Assembly: GCF_003008695.1 (NCBI RefSeq)
Contig: NZ_PXZT01000002.1
Coordinates: 272,551-336,550 of the forward strand
Direction of reading: 5' to 3'
Length of the DNA: 64,000 bases
Source: Trichococcus alkaliphilus
GTDB taxonomy: Bacteria > Bacillota > Bacilli > Lactobacillales > Aerococcaceae
Shown: positions 16,243-25,495 of the stretch, in pieces
How the letters are laid out: each line of letters opens with the position of its first letter
How positions within the stretch are numbered: position 1 is the stretch's first letter
The notes under the pieces: generated by a model
What the model saw: the letters and a program-made list of their open reading frames with translations, nothing else
Told to the model about the DNA's origin: nothing
Databases searched by the model: none
Made by a program: the position numbers and the translations under genes

Positions 16243-16271
16243 ACTATAAACGACAGGTCAGCAGAAAGCAA
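16243..16271 (-). promoter_or_regulatory. Promoter of the riboswitch-ATPase transcript
   Basis: -35 TTGCTT (16266-16271), exact 17-base spacer, -10 TATAGT (16243-16248). Confidence 0.65.
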
Positions 16272-16290
16272 ATTTGAAGCCTTGGCGTTT

Positions 16291-17529
16291 TTATTTCTTT
16301 TTGCGGATCATATCGAAGCGTTCGACCACGAAAGGAACCTTCATCTTCACAGTCATCATGGCGTTAGGCGCACGATCGATCGCTTCGTCGTGTTCGTTCC
16401 AGATGGCTTCCACAGTCAGTATGTTGTGGCGCAGGCCTGGTCCGTAGAATTCGATTTCGTCACCGACGCCGAAATTGTTCCGTTGTTGGATCGTAGCAAT
16501 CTGCGTTTCCGGATCGTATGCCATCACTTGACCGATGAAACCGTAGCGCGGAATTTTGCGGCGCTGGCCGAAGAGCTGTTCATCCTCGGTCGGATCTTTA
16601 TAGAAGAAACCGGTCGCCAATTCGCGTTGCGCTACTTTCCATAATTCATCCACCCATTCCTGCTTCAATTCGTAATGGTCCGGATCTGCGCAGTAGGCAT
16701 CCACGGCTTTGCGGTAGACGTTGACTACAGTCGACACGTAGTGGATCGATTTCATGCGCCCTTCGATTTTCAGGCTGTCGACGCCGCTCTCGATCAGATC
16801 GGGCAGGTGCTCCAGCATCGACAGATCGACGGCGCTCATGGAGAATTTTTCTTCGATGCCTTCTTCGCCGGCACCTACAGGGTTCTGTTGTCCCAACAAT
16901 GGCATGTCGAACAGGCCGTATTTCCAACGGCAAGACTGCGCGCAGCCTCCGCGGTTGGCATCACGGTTCGACATGTGGTTGGAAAGGACACAACGGCCCG
17001 AGTAAGAGATGCACATCGCCCCATGGACGAAGGCCTCGATTTCGACATCGGTCTTCTCGTTCATTTCCTGAATTTCTGCCATCGATACTTCACGGGCCAA
17101 CACGACGCGCTCCAAGCCTTCGTTCGCCCAAAAATTGAGCGTCTGGTAGTTGGTCGCTGATGCCTGTGTCGACAAATGGATCGGCAAGCCGGGCGCGTCG
17201 GTCACAGCGATTTCCATCAGCGCGGGATCCGAAATCAGGACCGCATCGATGCCGATATCGCGAATCGTGCGGAAGAATTCGCCTGCGCCTTCCTCGTTGC
17301 CTTCATGGGTGACCATATTCGCTGCGACATAGATTTTCGAACCGTGGCTATGCGCAAAAGCGGCTGCTTCCGCCATTTCCTCATAGTCGAAATTGCCTGC
17401 GCGGCTGCGCAACCCGTACGCTTCTCCGCCGATATAGACGGCGTCAGCTCCGTAGTGGATGGCTGTCTTAAATTTTTCCAATGTTCCGCCCGGGGCCAAG
17501 ACCTCGGGCTTCTTTGTTATTGTTCGCAT
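16291..17529 (-). CDS. U32-family tRNA 5-hydroxyuridine synthesis protein with 4-Cys cluster
   Basis: A peptidase-U32-family protein of 412 residues, the YrrO/TrhP type. Despite the old name, members take part in prephenate-dependent hydroxylation of wobble uridine 34 in tRNA. The conserved cysteines sit in HGAMCISYSGRCVLS and RGGCAQSCRWKY (Cys173, Cys180, Cys196, Cys200) and could hold an iron-sulfur cluster. The N-terminal EVLAPGGTLEKFKTAIHYGADAVYIGG begins a TIM-barrel-like fold. The ATG at 17529 is preferred because the in-frame GTG at 17541 abuts its only purine-rich stretch. It follows the other U32 gene by 36 bases. Confidence 0.88.
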   Translation of the reverse strand: MRTITKKPEVLAPGGTLEKFKTAIHYGADAVYIGGEAYGLRSRAGNFDYEEMAEAAAFAHSHGSKIYVAANMVTHEGNEEGAGEFFRTIRDIGIDAVLISDPALMEIAVTDAPGLPIHLSTQASATNYQTLNFWANEGLERVVLAREVSMAEIQEMNEKTDVEIEAFVHGAMCISYSGRCVLSNHMSNRDANRGGCAQSCRWKYGLFDMPLLGQQNPVGAGEEGIEEKFSMSAVDLSMLEHLPDLIESGVDSLKIEGRMKSIHYVSTVVNVYRKAVDAYCADPDHYELKQEWVDELWKVAQRELATGFFYKDPTEDEQLFGQRRKIPRYGFIGQVMAYDPETQIATIQQRNNFGVGDEIEFYGPGLRHNILTVEAIWNEHDEAIDRAPNAMMTVKMKVPFVVERFDMIRKKK

Positions 17530-17565
17530 GTGTATGTACACTCTCTTTCTTTCAGTATCAAAGTA

Positions 17566-18489
17566 TCAGACGACTTCGTTCGGGTCCTTGGAATAGAATC
17601 CGGTATCCAGCTCACGGTTGGCGGGATGCAAAGCACGCAGTTCGGCATCCAAGCGTTCCGCCAATTCATCCGTCCAGATCCCTTCCGCGAAGGCTTCACG
17701 CGCTTCCACGAACAGTTTCGCGATAGCCACAAAATTTCCTCCCGGTGTGAACAAGCCATCCAGCATCCATTGCGAGACGCCGATAGCCGTCAGTTCGCCC
17801 AGATGGGGCATCAGATCAAGGTCATTGTTGGCGAAGATGTGCGTCCCGTTGCGGTCCTGATAGATGGAATAATGGGAATCCACTTTTTTCGGCTCCGAAA
17901 TGAACAATCCGCGTTCTTTGTTCACAGCTTCCTCTTTCTCGATGAAATTGAAATAATTTTCAAGCAGGTTGCGTTTCGATTGATGGATGCAAGTGGCTCC
18001 GTACACCAATACTTCTACCGGTACCAATGCACCCGGGATCAACTTCTTCATTTCCTCGAAAGGCACTTCACGAGCCAGCACGGAACCGACCGCTCCCCTT
18101 TTCTCCCAGAAATTGATCTGTCCGCTTGAAGTCACCATGACTTGTGCGTCATAACGGTAAGGGATGAACAAATCCTGTTCCCGCATCACCTGCACTACGC
18201 CAGGGTCGCCCAACGTGATGCTGTCGACTTCCACTTCACGCAGGAAAGCCAAATATTCGGCCACTTGATTGATCCGATCATTATGGAAGATCGCATTCAC
18301 CGCGGCACTGACCTGCGCGCCTTTCTCGTGCGCATAGGCTATGACCTCGCGCTGTTCCTCTCTGGTGAAGGAATACGGCAAACGAAGGCCGTACTCATCC
18401 TCTCCTATATATAGTATATCTACACCGCAATCCACCAATTCCTTGGCTTGCGCTACTGACTCGGCTGTTGCAATCAGCTCGATCATCAT
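17566..18489 (-). CDS. U32-family protein without the Cys cluster (YrrN-like partner)
   Basis: A 307-residue U32-family protein, the shorter partner of the YrrN/YrrO (TrhP1/TrhP2) pair found together in Firmicutes. It shares the barrel start GVDILYIGEDEYGLRL and the VLAREVPFEEMKKL and EVLVYGATCIHQSKR motifs, but only one of the four cluster cysteines remains. It is therefore unlikely to bind the cluster itself and probably acts with its neighbour on tRNA wobble uridine. Two adjacent ATG codons follow GGGAGG; the second, at 18486, has the better spacing. Confidence 0.86.
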   Translation of the reverse strand: MMIELIATAESVAQAKELVDCGVDILYIGEDEYGLRLPYSFTREEQREVIAYAHEKGAQVSAAVNAIFHNDRINQVAEYLAFLREVEVDSITLGDPGVVQVMREQDLFIPYRYDAQVMVTSSGQINFWEKRGAVGSVLAREVPFEEMKKLIPGALVPVEVLVYGATCIHQSKRNLLENYFNFIEKEEAVNKERGLFISEPKKVDSHYSIYQDRNGTHIFANNDLDLMPHLGELTAIGVSQWMLDGLFTPGGNFVAIAKLFVEAREAFAEGIWTDELAERLDAELRALHPANRELDTGFYSKDPNEVV

Positions 18490-18735
18490 ACATTCCTCCC
18501 TTATTCGAGTTCCTTGATAAGATTATCACATTACTTATAAAAAGTGAATGACTGTTTTCCCTAAGTTTTCAGAAAATTATTGTGCAGAATAGTCTCTTCT
18601 TGTTAAGGCAATCATTTTGTTTCCGCCTTGTATAAAGCTATATCAGGCTCCCCGTATTCTTTCCAGCACCAAGAATGGTATAATATCAATTGTGAAAATA
18701 GAATGACATCCACCAACCATCAGGAGGAATATTCA

Positions 18736-20283
18736 ATGAAAAAACTTGTCAACAGCCAACAGATGAAAAAAATCGACGCCTTTACGATCGATGAGATCGG
18801 CATCCCAGCCATGGTGCTGATGGAAAATGCGGCGAATCAGGTCGTCTCAGCCATGGAAGAGCGCATCTCAAGAGAGGACATCATCCTGGTTGTCTGCGGT
18901 TCAGGCAACAACGGCGGCGACGGAATGGCGGCAGCCCGCATTTTATTGAACCACGGCTTCCAGGTGGATGTATTCCTGATTGGTGAACGCGAAAAATTGT
19001 CCGCTGAGTCCAGAAAGCAACTCGATATCATCGAAAACTTGGAAATGGTCATCTGGGATGACGTCAGCGAAATCAATTTCAAAGGCTACACCGTCTTGGT
19101 CGATGCGATTTTCGGCATCGGCTTGGACAGGCCTGCAGAAGGGAAATACGCGGAAACGATCCAACTCATGAACGCGTTCCAAGGATATGTGTTTGCCGTC
19201 GACATCCCATCCGGCATCTCCGCCGACAATGGCCAAGTGCTGGGGACCGCTGTCCGGGCCGATGTGACCATCACTTTCGGAATCGAAAAAATCGGTCAGC
19301 TGCTTTATCCAGGTTCTTTGCACACCGGAAAACTGATCGTCAGCGATATCGGTTTCCCGCCGAGCGCCATGGATGTCATTTCTTCGAATGTGCTGTTCTA
19401 TGACGAGAGCGATCTTTTTTCGCTGCCAAGACGCGCGGCTTATTCGAACAAAGGCACTTACGGCCGGGTCGTGATCATCGCCGGATCCGCAAACATGAGC
19501 GGGGCTGCCTTCTTGTCGGCAAAAGCCGCCTACCGTACCGGCGCAGGTCTGGTCCAGATCATCACACCGGATGAGAACCGCGCCATCCTTCAAATGCAGC
19601 TGCCTGAAGCAATCCTGACGACTTACAAGCCAGACGGATTGGATCAGGAGAGCGAACGCCTGAAAATCATCGCCGCATTGTCCTGCGCCGATGCGATTGT
19701 TGTCGGACCCGGAATCGGGAAGTCCGATGCAGCTCGCATGGTAGCCGATTTGGTTCTCGAAAACAGTCAGATCCCTTTGGTCATCGATGCGGATGCCTTG
19801 AATATCCTTTCCGATCGTTTCAACGACGCAGCTTTGCCGGGGAACGATTCCCGTGCCCGCATCAGCGCAGTGGCGCAGGCCGTTCCGGTGGGGAGCATCC
19901 TTACCCCTCATTTGAAAGAACTGGCGCGTCTTTTGGATAAGGACTTGGCGGAAATAAAAGCGGACCTTTTGGGGACTGCAGCGTTTTGCACGGCTGATTC
20001 GGATCTGACCTTTGTCATGAAGGATGCCCGGACTGTGGTGGCCCATCAGGATGAGCACTACATCAACGCAACCGGCAACAACGGCATGGCGACAGGCGGT
20101 TCGGGCGATGCCCTGACCGGCATCATCGCCGGCTTGTTGGCTCAAGGCTTGGTCCCTTCCGAAGCGGCCAAATTGGGTGTCTACATCCACGGTTTGGCGG
20201 GCGATATCGCTGCCCAGGAAAAATCCGAATACAGCTTGATGGCTTCGGATCTCATCGAAGCTTTGCCAGCGGTATTGCGCTGA
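18736..20283 (+). CDS. nnr: Bifunctional NAD(P)H-hydrate epimerase / ADP-dependent dehydratase
   Basis: A 515-residue repair enzyme with two domains. The YjeF_N epimerase (about 1-215) has GSGNNGGDGMAAARIL and VDIPSGISADNG. The ribokinase-like dehydratase (about 230-515) has VGPGIGKSD, IDADALN and GNNGMATGGSGDALTGIIAGLLAQG. Together they convert damaged hydrated NADH and NADPH back to the normal cofactors. The ATG at 18736 has AGGAGG nine bases upstream, and an extended -10 box TGGTATAAT lies at 18676-18684. Monocistronic, closed by a very strong terminator. Confidence 0.95.
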   Translation: MKKLVNSQQMKKIDAFTIDEIGIPAMVLMENAANQVVSAMEERISREDIILVVCGSGNNGGDGMAAARILLNHGFQVDVFLIGEREKLSAESRKQLDIIENLEMVIWDDVSEINFKGYTVLVDAIFGIGLDRPAEGKYAETIQLMNAFQGYVFAVDIPSGISADNGQVLGTAVRADVTITFGIEKIGQLLYPGSLHTGKLIVSDIGFPPSAMDVISSNVLFYDESDLFSLPRRAAYSNKGTYGRVVIIAGSANMSGAAFLSAKAAYRTGAGLVQIITPDENRAILQMQLPEAILTTYKPDGLDQESERLKIIAALSCADAIVVGPGIGKSDAARMVADLVLENSQIPLVIDADALNILSDRFNDAALPGNDSRARISAVAQAVPVGSILTPHLKELARLLDKDLAEIKADLLGTAAFCTADSDLTFVMKDARTVVAHQDEHYINATGNNGMATGGSGDALTGIIAGLLAQGLVPSEAAKLGVYIHGLAGDIAAQEKSEYSLMASDLIEALPAVLR

Positions 20284-20306
20284 TTCTTTACTGTTAAAAT
20301 GAATGA

Positions 20307-20352
20307 AACGCACCAGGAACCCGGCAGCGGTCTGCCGGGTTCCTGGTGCGTT
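20307..20352 (+). terminator. Very strong terminator after nnr
   Basis: Perfect 21-bp stem from AACGCACCAGG to CCTGGTGCGTT around a 4-base loop. The T tract behind it is modest (ATTGTTT). Confidence 0.8.
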
Positions 20353-20383
20353 ATTGTTTGGAGCAATGTGTGGGTGCTTCCAG

Positions 20384-20513
20384 CTCCGGCGGGCGATCTG
20401 TTGGCCGGAGGAGACTTATTCCCAGAAGGCCGAACTCCGGCGGAGCCGCGTGGACCGGAGGTGATATTTTGGTGGGATTCTCTTCTCCGGCGAGAGTGCT
20501 TTTTCCAGGAGGA
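20384..20513. repeat. CTCCGG hairpin-repeat cluster B (three units)
   Basis: Two clear units, 20384-20410 and 20435-20460, each CTCCGG-N14/15-CCGGAG, and one degenerate unit at about 20485-20513. They lie between nnr and the convergent adenosyltransferase gene. Same family as the clusters at 1038-1203 and 62591-62716. Confidence 0.7.
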
Positions 20514-20537
20514 AAAACCGATTCCTGGCCAACCCTT

Positions 20538-21143
20538 TTATTCCGGTTTCGCCTTGGAACTCTCATTATCTCCGGAAATGCGGAACACTTTTTCGCTGCG
20601 CTCGTACGGGACATCGGGAACGCCTTTGCGGGCATTGACGACCCGGGCCACAACAAACAGATAGTCCGAAAGACGGTTGATGAACTTCAGCACAAACGGA
20701 TTCACTTCATCCGGCTCCGCCTCCATGAAGGTGACGATCCGGCGTTCGGCATCGCGGGTCGTCGTCCGCAAAATGTGGAACCAGCTTGCCAGTTCCGTTC
20801 CTCCAGGTATGATGAAGTACTGGATTTCCTCCGGTTCCTCACTGTAGCCGTCGATTTTCTGCTCCAACCAGTCGATGTGATCCTGTGCGAGCTTGTACTC
20901 CCTGTGCCCTTTCGGGATCGACAGATCCGAGGAACAATCGAACAGGAACTGTTGGATGAGCGCCATGTCCTCCTGAATATCCTCGCCGCAATCGTTCTTC
21001 GTGCGGACAAGCCCGAACCATGAGTTCAGCCCATCGAGCGTGCCGAAAGCTTCGATCCTTTCGGCATTTTTCGGAAGGGCCTTTCCGCCTCCGATGCGTG
21101 TGTTGCCTTTATCGCCGGTGCGTGTATAGATGCTGTATTTCAT
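20538..21143 (-). CDS. PduO-type cob(I)alamin adenosyltransferase
   Basis: A 201-residue PduO-type ATP:corrinoid adenosyltransferase, which makes adenosylcobalamin. Motifs are the N-terminal YTRTGDKGNTRIGGG (ATP-binding loop), TTTRDAERRIV and FINRLSDYLFVVAR. Length and motif order match the family. The ATG has AAAGGAG nine bases upstream. No cobalamin-synthesis genes or B12-dependent diol dehydratase are next to it, so its client enzyme must be elsewhere. The last ~15 residues (SGDNESSKAKPE) are variable. Confidence 0.92.
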   Translation of the reverse strand: MKYSIYTRTGDKGNTRIGGGKALPKNAERIEAFGTLDGLNSWFGLVRTKNDCGEDIQEDMALIQQFLFDCSSDLSIPKGHREYKLAQDHIDWLEQKIDGYSEEPEEIQYFIIPGGTELASWFHILRTTTRDAERRIVTFMEAEPDEVNPFVLKFINRLSDYLFVVARVVNARKGVPDVPYERSEKVFRISGDNESSKAKPE

Positions 21144-21352
21144 AAGGGTATCTCCTTTAGTGCTGTATTTTGTTCTGTCATTCTAACACATTTCATTCCG
21201 GCACCCCCAAACCAGCAATCGAACGACAGAATTTTCCGGAAATAGGACCTTTGCAGTATGGCTTTCAAAGGGAACTCTGGTAAACTAAAAATAGAAAACC
21301 GCTATGCCGCTATACGGGCCAAATCCGGCTACGGCGTAAGAAAGGACAGCAT

Positions 21353-22633
21353 ATGCATAAGAAAGAAACGAAAATAACAATACCCGAAGATACGCGCCTC
21401 ATCTCCTTTTTGGGCGGCAAGACAATCATCTATATCCTGTCCACCCTGATCCTGATCGGTGTGCTCATCTTTACGATGGATACCATTTCATTCATTTTCA
21501 AACCGCTGCAGGTCATTTTTTCGACCATCGTGGCACCCGTAATTTTAGCAATCGTCTTCTATTATATATTCAATCCGATGGTGACCTTCCTTGAAAGAAG
21601 GAAAATCAACCGGGGAATGGCGACATCAATCGTCTTTGTACTCTTCATTTTTATGCTGGTCTATGGGGTTGGCCTATTGGTTCCGATCTTGTCCAGCCAA
21701 CTCACCAATCTGGTCAATGAATTCCCTACCTACATTGACCAGATGAATGCCTATTTCGACAAGCTGCTCGCGAACACTACCTTCAAGGATTATTATGAGC
21801 AAGCGCAAACTTGGCTGGACAGCACCGTGGGCAGTATCCCTGACATGATTCTGGCCTGGATCGGCAACTCGAGCGAAAAAATCATGAACATCTTTTCCAC
21901 CATTTCCAGCGTAGTCGTCGTAACAGTCACTTTCCCTGTCATCCTTTTCTTCATGCTGAAGGACCAAGGAAAGTTCCAACCTTTTGTCATGAAGAACATC
22001 CCGCCTGTTTTCCGCCATGATATCGAAAAGATATCCAGACAGATGTCGCTTCAGGTCGGTTCCTATGTCCAAGGCCAGCTGCTCGTTGCCTTGAGTCTGG
22101 GTGCCTTGCTGATTGTCGGTTATTTGATCATCGGCCTGGATTATGCAGTCGTCCTTGCCTTGATCGCTACCTTGACGGCGGTCATCCCTTTCATCGGTGC
22201 GACAATCGGGGTCATCCCGGCTTTGTTCGTGGCTGCCTTCACGTCTCCGGCCATGCTCCTGAAAATGGCCGTCGTCTGGGCTTTGGCGCAATTTGTCCAA
22301 GGAAACATCATCGAACCGAGCATCATGGGCCGAAATTTGAAGATGCACCCGCTGACGATCATCATCGTTTTGCTGATCATGGGCAATTTGCTTGGCTTTA
22401 TCGGCATGATTTTAGGTGTGCCGCTCTTCGCGATGCTGAAGATCCTGCTCGAGCATGTCCTCGAGAAATTCAAGCTGCGGTACAATCGTTACTTTGGCGA
22501 AGTGGCCGGTCCATTCGAGCTGGACGACGAAGAGCCTGTCTTGGTGAACGGCTCCACCCCCGTTAAGGATTTCGCCACCGTGGATGTGAAACGGGATGTT
22601 CCGGAAAACAATAACGATACAGAAGAAGAATAA
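21353..22633 (+). CDS. AI-2E-family (UPF0118) membrane transporter
   Basis: A 426-residue membrane protein of the AI-2E transporter family (TqsA, YdiK and YrrI relatives), with seven to eight transmembrane segments. The characteristic C-terminal stretch FVQGNIIEPSIMGRNLKMHPLTIIIVLLIMG is present. The central amphipathic region (about residues 110-190) is typical. The C-terminal ~35 residues are acidic and probably cytoplasmic (DDEEPVLVNG, ENNNDTEEE). Family members export autoinducer-2 or act as Na+/H+ antiporters; sequence does not decide. The ATG has AAAGGA six bases upstream. Confidence 0.88.
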   Translation: MHKKETKITIPEDTRLISFLGGKTIIYILSTLILIGVLIFTMDTISFIFKPLQVIFSTIVAPVILAIVFYYIFNPMVTFLERRKINRGMATSIVFVLFIFMLVYGVGLLVPILSSQLTNLVNEFPTYIDQMNAYFDKLLANTTFKDYYEQAQTWLDSTVGSIPDMILAWIGNSSEKIMNIFSTISSVVVVTVTFPVILFFMLKDQGKFQPFVMKNIPPVFRHDIEKISRQMSLQVGSYVQGQLLVALSLGALLIVGYLIIGLDYAVVLALIATLTAVIPFIGATIGVIPALFVAAFTSPAMLLKMAVVWALAQFVQGNIIEPSIMGRNLKMHPLTIIIVLLIMGNLLGFIGMILGVPLFAMLKILLEHVLEKFKLRYNRYFGEVAGPFELDDEEPVLVNGSTPVKDFATVDVKRDVPENNNDTEEE

Positions 22634-22636
22634 TAG

Positions 22637-22677
22637 AAAAAAGGTTCGTGGCCCTTGCGGGATCACGAACCTTTTTT
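22637..22677. terminator. Bidirectional terminator
   Basis: AAAAAAGGTTCGTG-N13-CACGAACCTTTTTT between two convergent genes; its right edge touches the stop codon of the exchanger. Confidence 0.88.
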
Positions 22678-23674
22678 ATATTAAGTAATTCCAAATCAAA
22701 TAGGCTAGATAAAAAAACACTAAAATGCGCCCTTCTTTTCTGCTGATGATTTCCCGTTTATTATTGTAGGAAAAATAACCCAGAACCGCCAGCAGAATAG
22801 CCAACGCCGGAAAATGGATCTGATAGAAATCCGGACTGACGACAATTCCTCCCGGGGTCATGCTGATCGCCGTTCCGAGGATAAGCAGCGTGTTCAAAAG
22901 GTTCGAGCCCATGATGTTCCCCATCGCTAATGCGCCATAGCCTTTTTTTACGGAAACAATGGTCGTGCTTATTTCAGGCAATCCGGTCCCGAATGCCACA
23001 ACCGTGGAAGCGATGATCGAATCAGGGATGCCGATTCGGGCAGCTCCAATTTCAACAGTTATCACCATAACCGAGGCGCTCGCAATCACAAAGCCCGCGC
23101 TGACAAACAATTTTAAGAGTTTGATCAGAATCGGCTTGCCTTCCTCCTTATCGGATGTAACGTCAGTGATTTCTTGAGGTTGTTGCTTCCCTTCCCTCAG
23201 CATCCACAGAAAATACAACGGGCTCAACAGCAAAAAGAGAAAGCCGATCCACTGCGGAATCTTTCCCTGGCCGTCTGCATAGAAAAAAGGCAACGCGGAC
23301 AGAATCAAAAACAAGGAGAGCCCGGACAACAGCGCATGCTTATTTGCCGTCTTCCGATTGACGGGAATGCTGCCGTAAATGGCACCGATTCCGAGGATAA
23401 AGCTGGTGTTCACGATAGTCGAACCTATGACATTTCCCAGAGCCACTATGCTGTTTCCCTGTAAAGCGGACAAAATGGACACGGCCAACTCCGGCAAGGA
23501 GGTCCCTAAGGAAACAATCGTGGCACCAATCACCAACTCGGATATTCCCCAGTCCAACGAGAGCGATATCGCTTCGTCCACCAAAATATCCGTCGCCTTG
23601 GACAACATCCAGATGCAGAGGATCAGCACTGCCACCAGTATATAACTGTCCGCTTGATCCAATATAGCAGTCAC
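22676..23674 (-). CDS. Calcium/sodium antiporter (YrbG/CaCA family)
   Basis: A 332-residue exchanger with two homologous Na_Ca_ex halves. The alpha-repeat motifs are visible in both: GATIVSLGTSLPELAVS with GNVIGSTIVN in the first, and STVVAFGTGLPEISTTIVS with GNIMGSNLLNTLLILG in the second. About ten transmembrane segments. It uses the sodium or proton gradient to export calcium. The reading frame opens with GTG at 23674, three bases after GGAGG but nine after AAGGAAG; no better start is visible before the first helix. Confidence 0.9.
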   Translation of the reverse strand: MTAILDQADSYILVAVLILCIWMLSKATDILVDEAISLSLDWGISELVIGATIVSLGTSLPELAVSILSALQGNSIVALGNVIGSTIVNTSFILGIGAIYGSIPVNRKTANKHALLSGLSLFLILSALPFFYADGQGKIPQWIGFLFLLLSPLYFLWMLREGKQQPQEITDVTSDKEEGKPILIKLLKLFVSAGFVIASASVMVITVEIGAARIGIPDSIIASTVVAFGTGLPEISTTIVSVKKGYGALAMGNIMGSNLLNTLLILGTAISMTPGGIVVSPDFYQIHFPALAILLAVLGYFSYNNKREIISRKEGRILVFFYLAYLIWNYLI

Positions 23675-23715
23675 GTACCTCCACTTCCTTTCCTACGGAG
23701 AGCTAGTTGCTGCAA

Positions 23716-24438
23716 TCAGTAGGTCACTTGCTGATAGTCCGCTGGTATTTCAAAAGCATCCTCCGACACGTTATCGGACAATTCCAGTATTTCCATGACC
23801 GATTCAAATGATTCGTCGATCGTCTTGATTTTCTTCAGATCGGAGCCGTCAAAATAGTAGAAGATTTGTGTACCGTTCCCTGTACGATATTCCTCGTACA
23901 CCAAACCATCTTCCTTGCCGCTGCCGACGTAAACGATGTCCTCCACTTCGACAGGCTCGCTCGCTTCCGGAATTTTCGGAATGGTCTCTTCACCTTCCAT
24001 CATTGTATTAGGCATAACCATCACCGTTTTGTTGGCATGGTCGACCGTGTAGATATTACCGTCCATCATCACTATTACGGTGTCGGTGTCTGCGGATTTT
24101 GATTGCATCGCGGTTCTGTCGCCAGAAACGGTCATCATCGTCTCGGATTCCATCATTTCGCCTTCAAATGTTGTTGTGGAACGGAAAGCCATATAGTAAT
24201 TGCCGCTGCCCATAATGTCGATATAGCTTTTCGATAGTTTACCGAGACGATGACCTACTTCAGTGGATTCAACCGAGGCTTCTTCTGTTTCACTGCTCGC
24301 TGTATTGGCTGCCGAACTGCTCTGCGCTGTCGCTTGAGAGGAACTTTCTTCTTCAGTTGTTTCCTGTGTTTGGTTGCAACTTGCCAGAAAAAGGCTGATC
24401 AGCAAGACTGTCCAATATTTTTTTCTATCCTTTAGCAT
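23716..24438 (-). CDS. Putative lipoprotein, LolA-like or unknown fold
   Basis: A 240-residue secreted protein with a clear lipoprotein signal: MLKDRKKYWTVLLISLF followed by the lipobox LASC, giving a lipidated Cys at about residue 21. A Ser/Glu/Thr/Ala-rich linker (about 22-55) leads to a 180-residue domain rich in Met/Thr beta-strand patterns (SETMMTVSGDRTAMQS, VIVMMDGNIYTVDHANKTVMVM). This resembles the strand pattern of outer-surface beta-sheet lipoproteins, but I do not recognise the family. The ATG at 24438 has AAGGAG nine bases upstream; a longer frame exists but has no ribosome site. Function unknown. Confidence 0.82.
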   Translation of the reverse strand: MLKDRKKYWTVLLISLFLASCNQTQETTEEESSSQATAQSSSAANTASSETEEASVESTEVGHRLGKLSKSYIDIMGSGNYYMAFRSTTTFEGEMMESETMMTVSGDRTAMQSKSADTDTVIVMMDGNIYTVDHANKTVMVMPNTMMEGEETIPKIPEASEPVEVEDIVYVGSGKEDGLVYEEYRTGNGTQIFYYFDGSDLKKIKTIDESFESVMEILELSDNVSEDAFEIPADYQQVTY

Positions 24439-24668
24439 CCTAAACAACTCCTTCGAATAGTGTTGATCCTGTCGCTGCATTTCCGATTGGCGAGGCGGTG
24501 TTACTGTCATCCTTATTATAGCTCATATCCAGTGGGTTTTGAAATTTGGTATAAATAAGAAAAGTGGCTTCTGCATGGTATCCGACAACTGCTATGCCCT
24601 CACTTCAGCCTCGTTACAGGTGCGTGTTATACTGATAGAAATAAGATCATTTTATTGGGGGAATAGCT

Positions 24669-25445
24669 ATGTGTCTGATTTCGATACAACTCAGCCAAAA
24701 CGCTTCGTACAAATTGATACTCGTGGCCAATCGGGACGAGCAATATGACCGGCCATCCTTGCCTGCGCACTTCTGGCCGGATCATCCCGATCTGTTGGCC
24801 GGGAAAGACTTGAGCGCTCGCGGCACTTGGCTCGGGATCACCAAACAAGGCAGGATCGCCGCCGTGACCAACAGTTATTTGATGACCACCCAGGAATCCG
24901 ACCAAAAATTGTCCCGCGGTAACTTGGTGATGGATTACTTGACCGGCACTACTGGACCCGAGGACTACCTGAATCAGGTCAGACAACAGCGGACCGACTA
25001 CAACGGCTTCAATCTGATCATCGGTTCGAGCCACAGCCTCCATCATTACAACAATATTTTGGACGAAATCAACGTCCTTCAAACAGGCAACCATGCCGTC
25101 AGCAACGCCACGCTCGATACCCCATGGCCGAAAGTCACCCGAACAAAAGCGGCAATGGCCGAACTGGCGAGTTCACCCTTACTTGAAGAAGAGGCCATCT
25201 TCCGCATCATGGCGGACCGGACGCCCCCGCCGGATGACCAACTGCCGGATTTGCCGCTGGATTTGCCGATTTTGCGCGCTGTCTCCGCCAATTTCATCCA
25301 GACGGAACGCTACGGCACCCGTTCCACGTCACTGATCCTCATCGACCATTCCGATCGGGTGACTTTTGTGGAAAGATCCTATCTGCCGGACGGAACCAGC
25401 AGTGACGTCCGTTTCAACTTTCAATTGATGGCTGAAAAAAAATGA
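24669..25445 (+). CDS. NRDE-family (TANGO2-like) protein
   Basis: A 258-residue protein of the NRDE/TANGO2 family. It begins with Met-Cys, as family members do (MCLISIQLS), and has the name-giving motif in LILVANRDEQYDRP. Further conserved pieces are LAGKDLSARGTWLGITKQGRIAAVTN and RYGTRSTSLILID near the end. The fold resembles N-terminal-nucleophile hydrolases; TANGO2 proteins have been linked to heme or lipid trafficking in eukaryotes, and the bacterial role is unclear. The ATG has GGGGGA six bases upstream. Monocistronic. Confidence 0.88.
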   Translation: MCLISIQLSQNASYKLILVANRDEQYDRPSLPAHFWPDHPDLLAGKDLSARGTWLGITKQGRIAAVTNSYLMTTQESDQKLSRGNLVMDYLTGTTGPEDYLNQVRQQRTDYNGFNLIIGSSHSLHHYNNILDEINVLQTGNHAVSNATLDTPWPKVTRTKAAMAELASSPLLEEEAIFRIMADRTPPPDDQLPDLPLDLPILRAVSANFIQTERYGTRSTSLILIDHSDRVTFVERSYLPDGTSSDVRFNFQLMAEKK

Positions 25446-25451
25446 CGCAAC

Positions 25452-25494
25452 AAAAGATGCGACCGGGAATCGAAATCCCAGCCGCATCTTTTTT
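25452..25494. terminator. Bidirectional terminator
   Basis: AAAAGATGCG/CGCATCTTTT stem with an inner GGGA/TCCC pairing, between convergent genes. Confidence 0.88.
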
Positions 25495-25495
25495 A

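Noticed and set aside
18943..20313. Minus-strand open frame of 456 codons
   Set aside because: Antisense to the well-supported nnr gene and without a family match or ribosome site.
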